From Candidatus Jettenia caeni (GTDB taxonomy: Bacteria > Planctomycetota > Brocadiia > Brocadiales > Brocadiaceae), in contig BAFH01000003.1 in NCBI GenBank assembly GCA_000296795.1, forward strand, positions 1,240,401 through 1,304,400: a stretch of DNA of 64,000 nucleotides, in the 5' to 3' direction. Of the stretch, positions 63,792 to 64,000 are shown piece after piece (within the stretch, counting starts at the first letter, position 1; the number at the start of each line of letters is the position of its first letter). The notes under the pieces are model-generated. The model was not told the DNA's origin, made no database searches, and was given only the letters and a program-made list of their open reading frames with translations. Made by a program: the position numbers and the translations under genes.

Positions 63792-64000
63792 TTAAAAGAT
63801 ATGAATTTTGTTTAGAATTTTATTTCTGAACACAGGTAATACAGATTTTATGAATCTGCTTACATGCTCGTGTAAAGTAAAAAGCTTATCTATTGATAGA
63901 AACAAGAAAATGACTACTAAACCAAGCCAGTCGAAGCCGCTTTTCCCAATTTTTTCGAGAAATAGCAATAATCGCAAGAAAGATTGAACAGGATAACAAT
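63792..64000 (-). pseudogene. frameshifted partial paralogue of the 62978 membrane protein, cut by window edge
   Basis: At the window end the minus strand encodes LLSCSIFLAIIAISRKNWEK, similar to VFCSALLAIIALARKKIGEG of the neighbouring gene. The match then continues in another frame as KIGKSGFDWLGLVVIFLFLS, IDKLFTLHEHV, versus the neighbour's FFWLGLSIIFLFISIDEFAAIHER. The switch is at an A6 tract near 63950-63960. The product then ends early in an unrelated tail (NKILNKIHIF). So this is a tandem duplicate that has lost its frame and C-terminal half; its 5' part is outside the window. Confidence 0.75.

Overview
The window looks like a chromosomal segment of a planctomycete, most likely an anammox bacterium (Brocadiales; Candidatus Brocadia/Kuenenia-like). 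Three things support this: a small basic protein matching the PVC-superphylum signature family, a very long GreA of the kind I know from Chlamydiae and relatives, and an archaeal-type phosphoenolpyruvate carboxylase. The Gram-negative envelope genes (LptF/G-like permease, periplasmic isomerase, MacAB-like exporter, predicted outer-membrane barrel) fit too. The lineage call is inference from gene content; no rRNA lies in the window.

Layout. 1-1.8 kb: a partial tRNA-Leu(CAA), a DUF3467/HicB-like/HicA-like operon and a transposase scrap. 1.8-8.8 kb (minus): a housekeeping run ligA-tldD-pilT-pilU-like-pmbA. 9.1-11.3 kb (plus): a SPOR-like membrane protein, the PVC signature protein and a class I aminotransferase. 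11.4-12.1 kb: a gene-free stretch with several palindromic repeats. 12.2-20.5 kb (minus): a TlpA-like thioredoxin, clpB, dapB, a rhomboid protease, an LptF/G permease with a coiled-coil insert, and archaeal-type ppcA. 20.9-34.3 kb (plus): long greA, mfd, a PpiC/SurA-type isomerase, two paralogous GAF/HD-GYP signalling proteins and an outer-membrane protein. 34.4-36.1 kb: a PEBP-family protein, then a 1.2-kb repeat cluster.

About 36.1-50.0 kb is an AT-rich accessory island. Its right side is a mobile-element core: predicted Rep, excisionase-like HTH protein, P-loop helicase/primase-like ATPase, TubC-N-like protein and tyrosine integrase. Its left side carries a defence-like cargo: a fused nuclease-methyltransferase (type IIG-like), a second N6-adenine methyltransferase and a DUF6119/TIGR04141-like protein, facing an unrecognised 353-residue protein across a divergent promoter with a perfect operator-like palindrome. 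A 21-nt exact direct repeat occurs at 36082 and inside the 3' end of the integrase gene (49921), so it could mark the element ends.

50.0-55.0 kb holds a decayed type I restriction-modification locus. hsdS is intact, with degenerate hsdS-like fragments on both sides. A REP-associated (IS200-like) tyrosine transposase flanked by two nearly identical nested palindromes sits between hsdS and hsdM. hsdM carries both a frameshift and an in-frame stop, and no hsdR is visible. 55.0-59.3 kb (minus) is a four-gene MacAB-like export operon. 59.8-64 kb (minus) has a DinB-family protein, a three-PAS histidine kinase, a polytopic membrane protein and a frameshifted partial paralogue of it that runs off the window.

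For a second look, the strongest candidates are the DUF6119/type IIG/methyltransferase cluster inside a putatively mobile island, and the type I locus remodelled by repeats.
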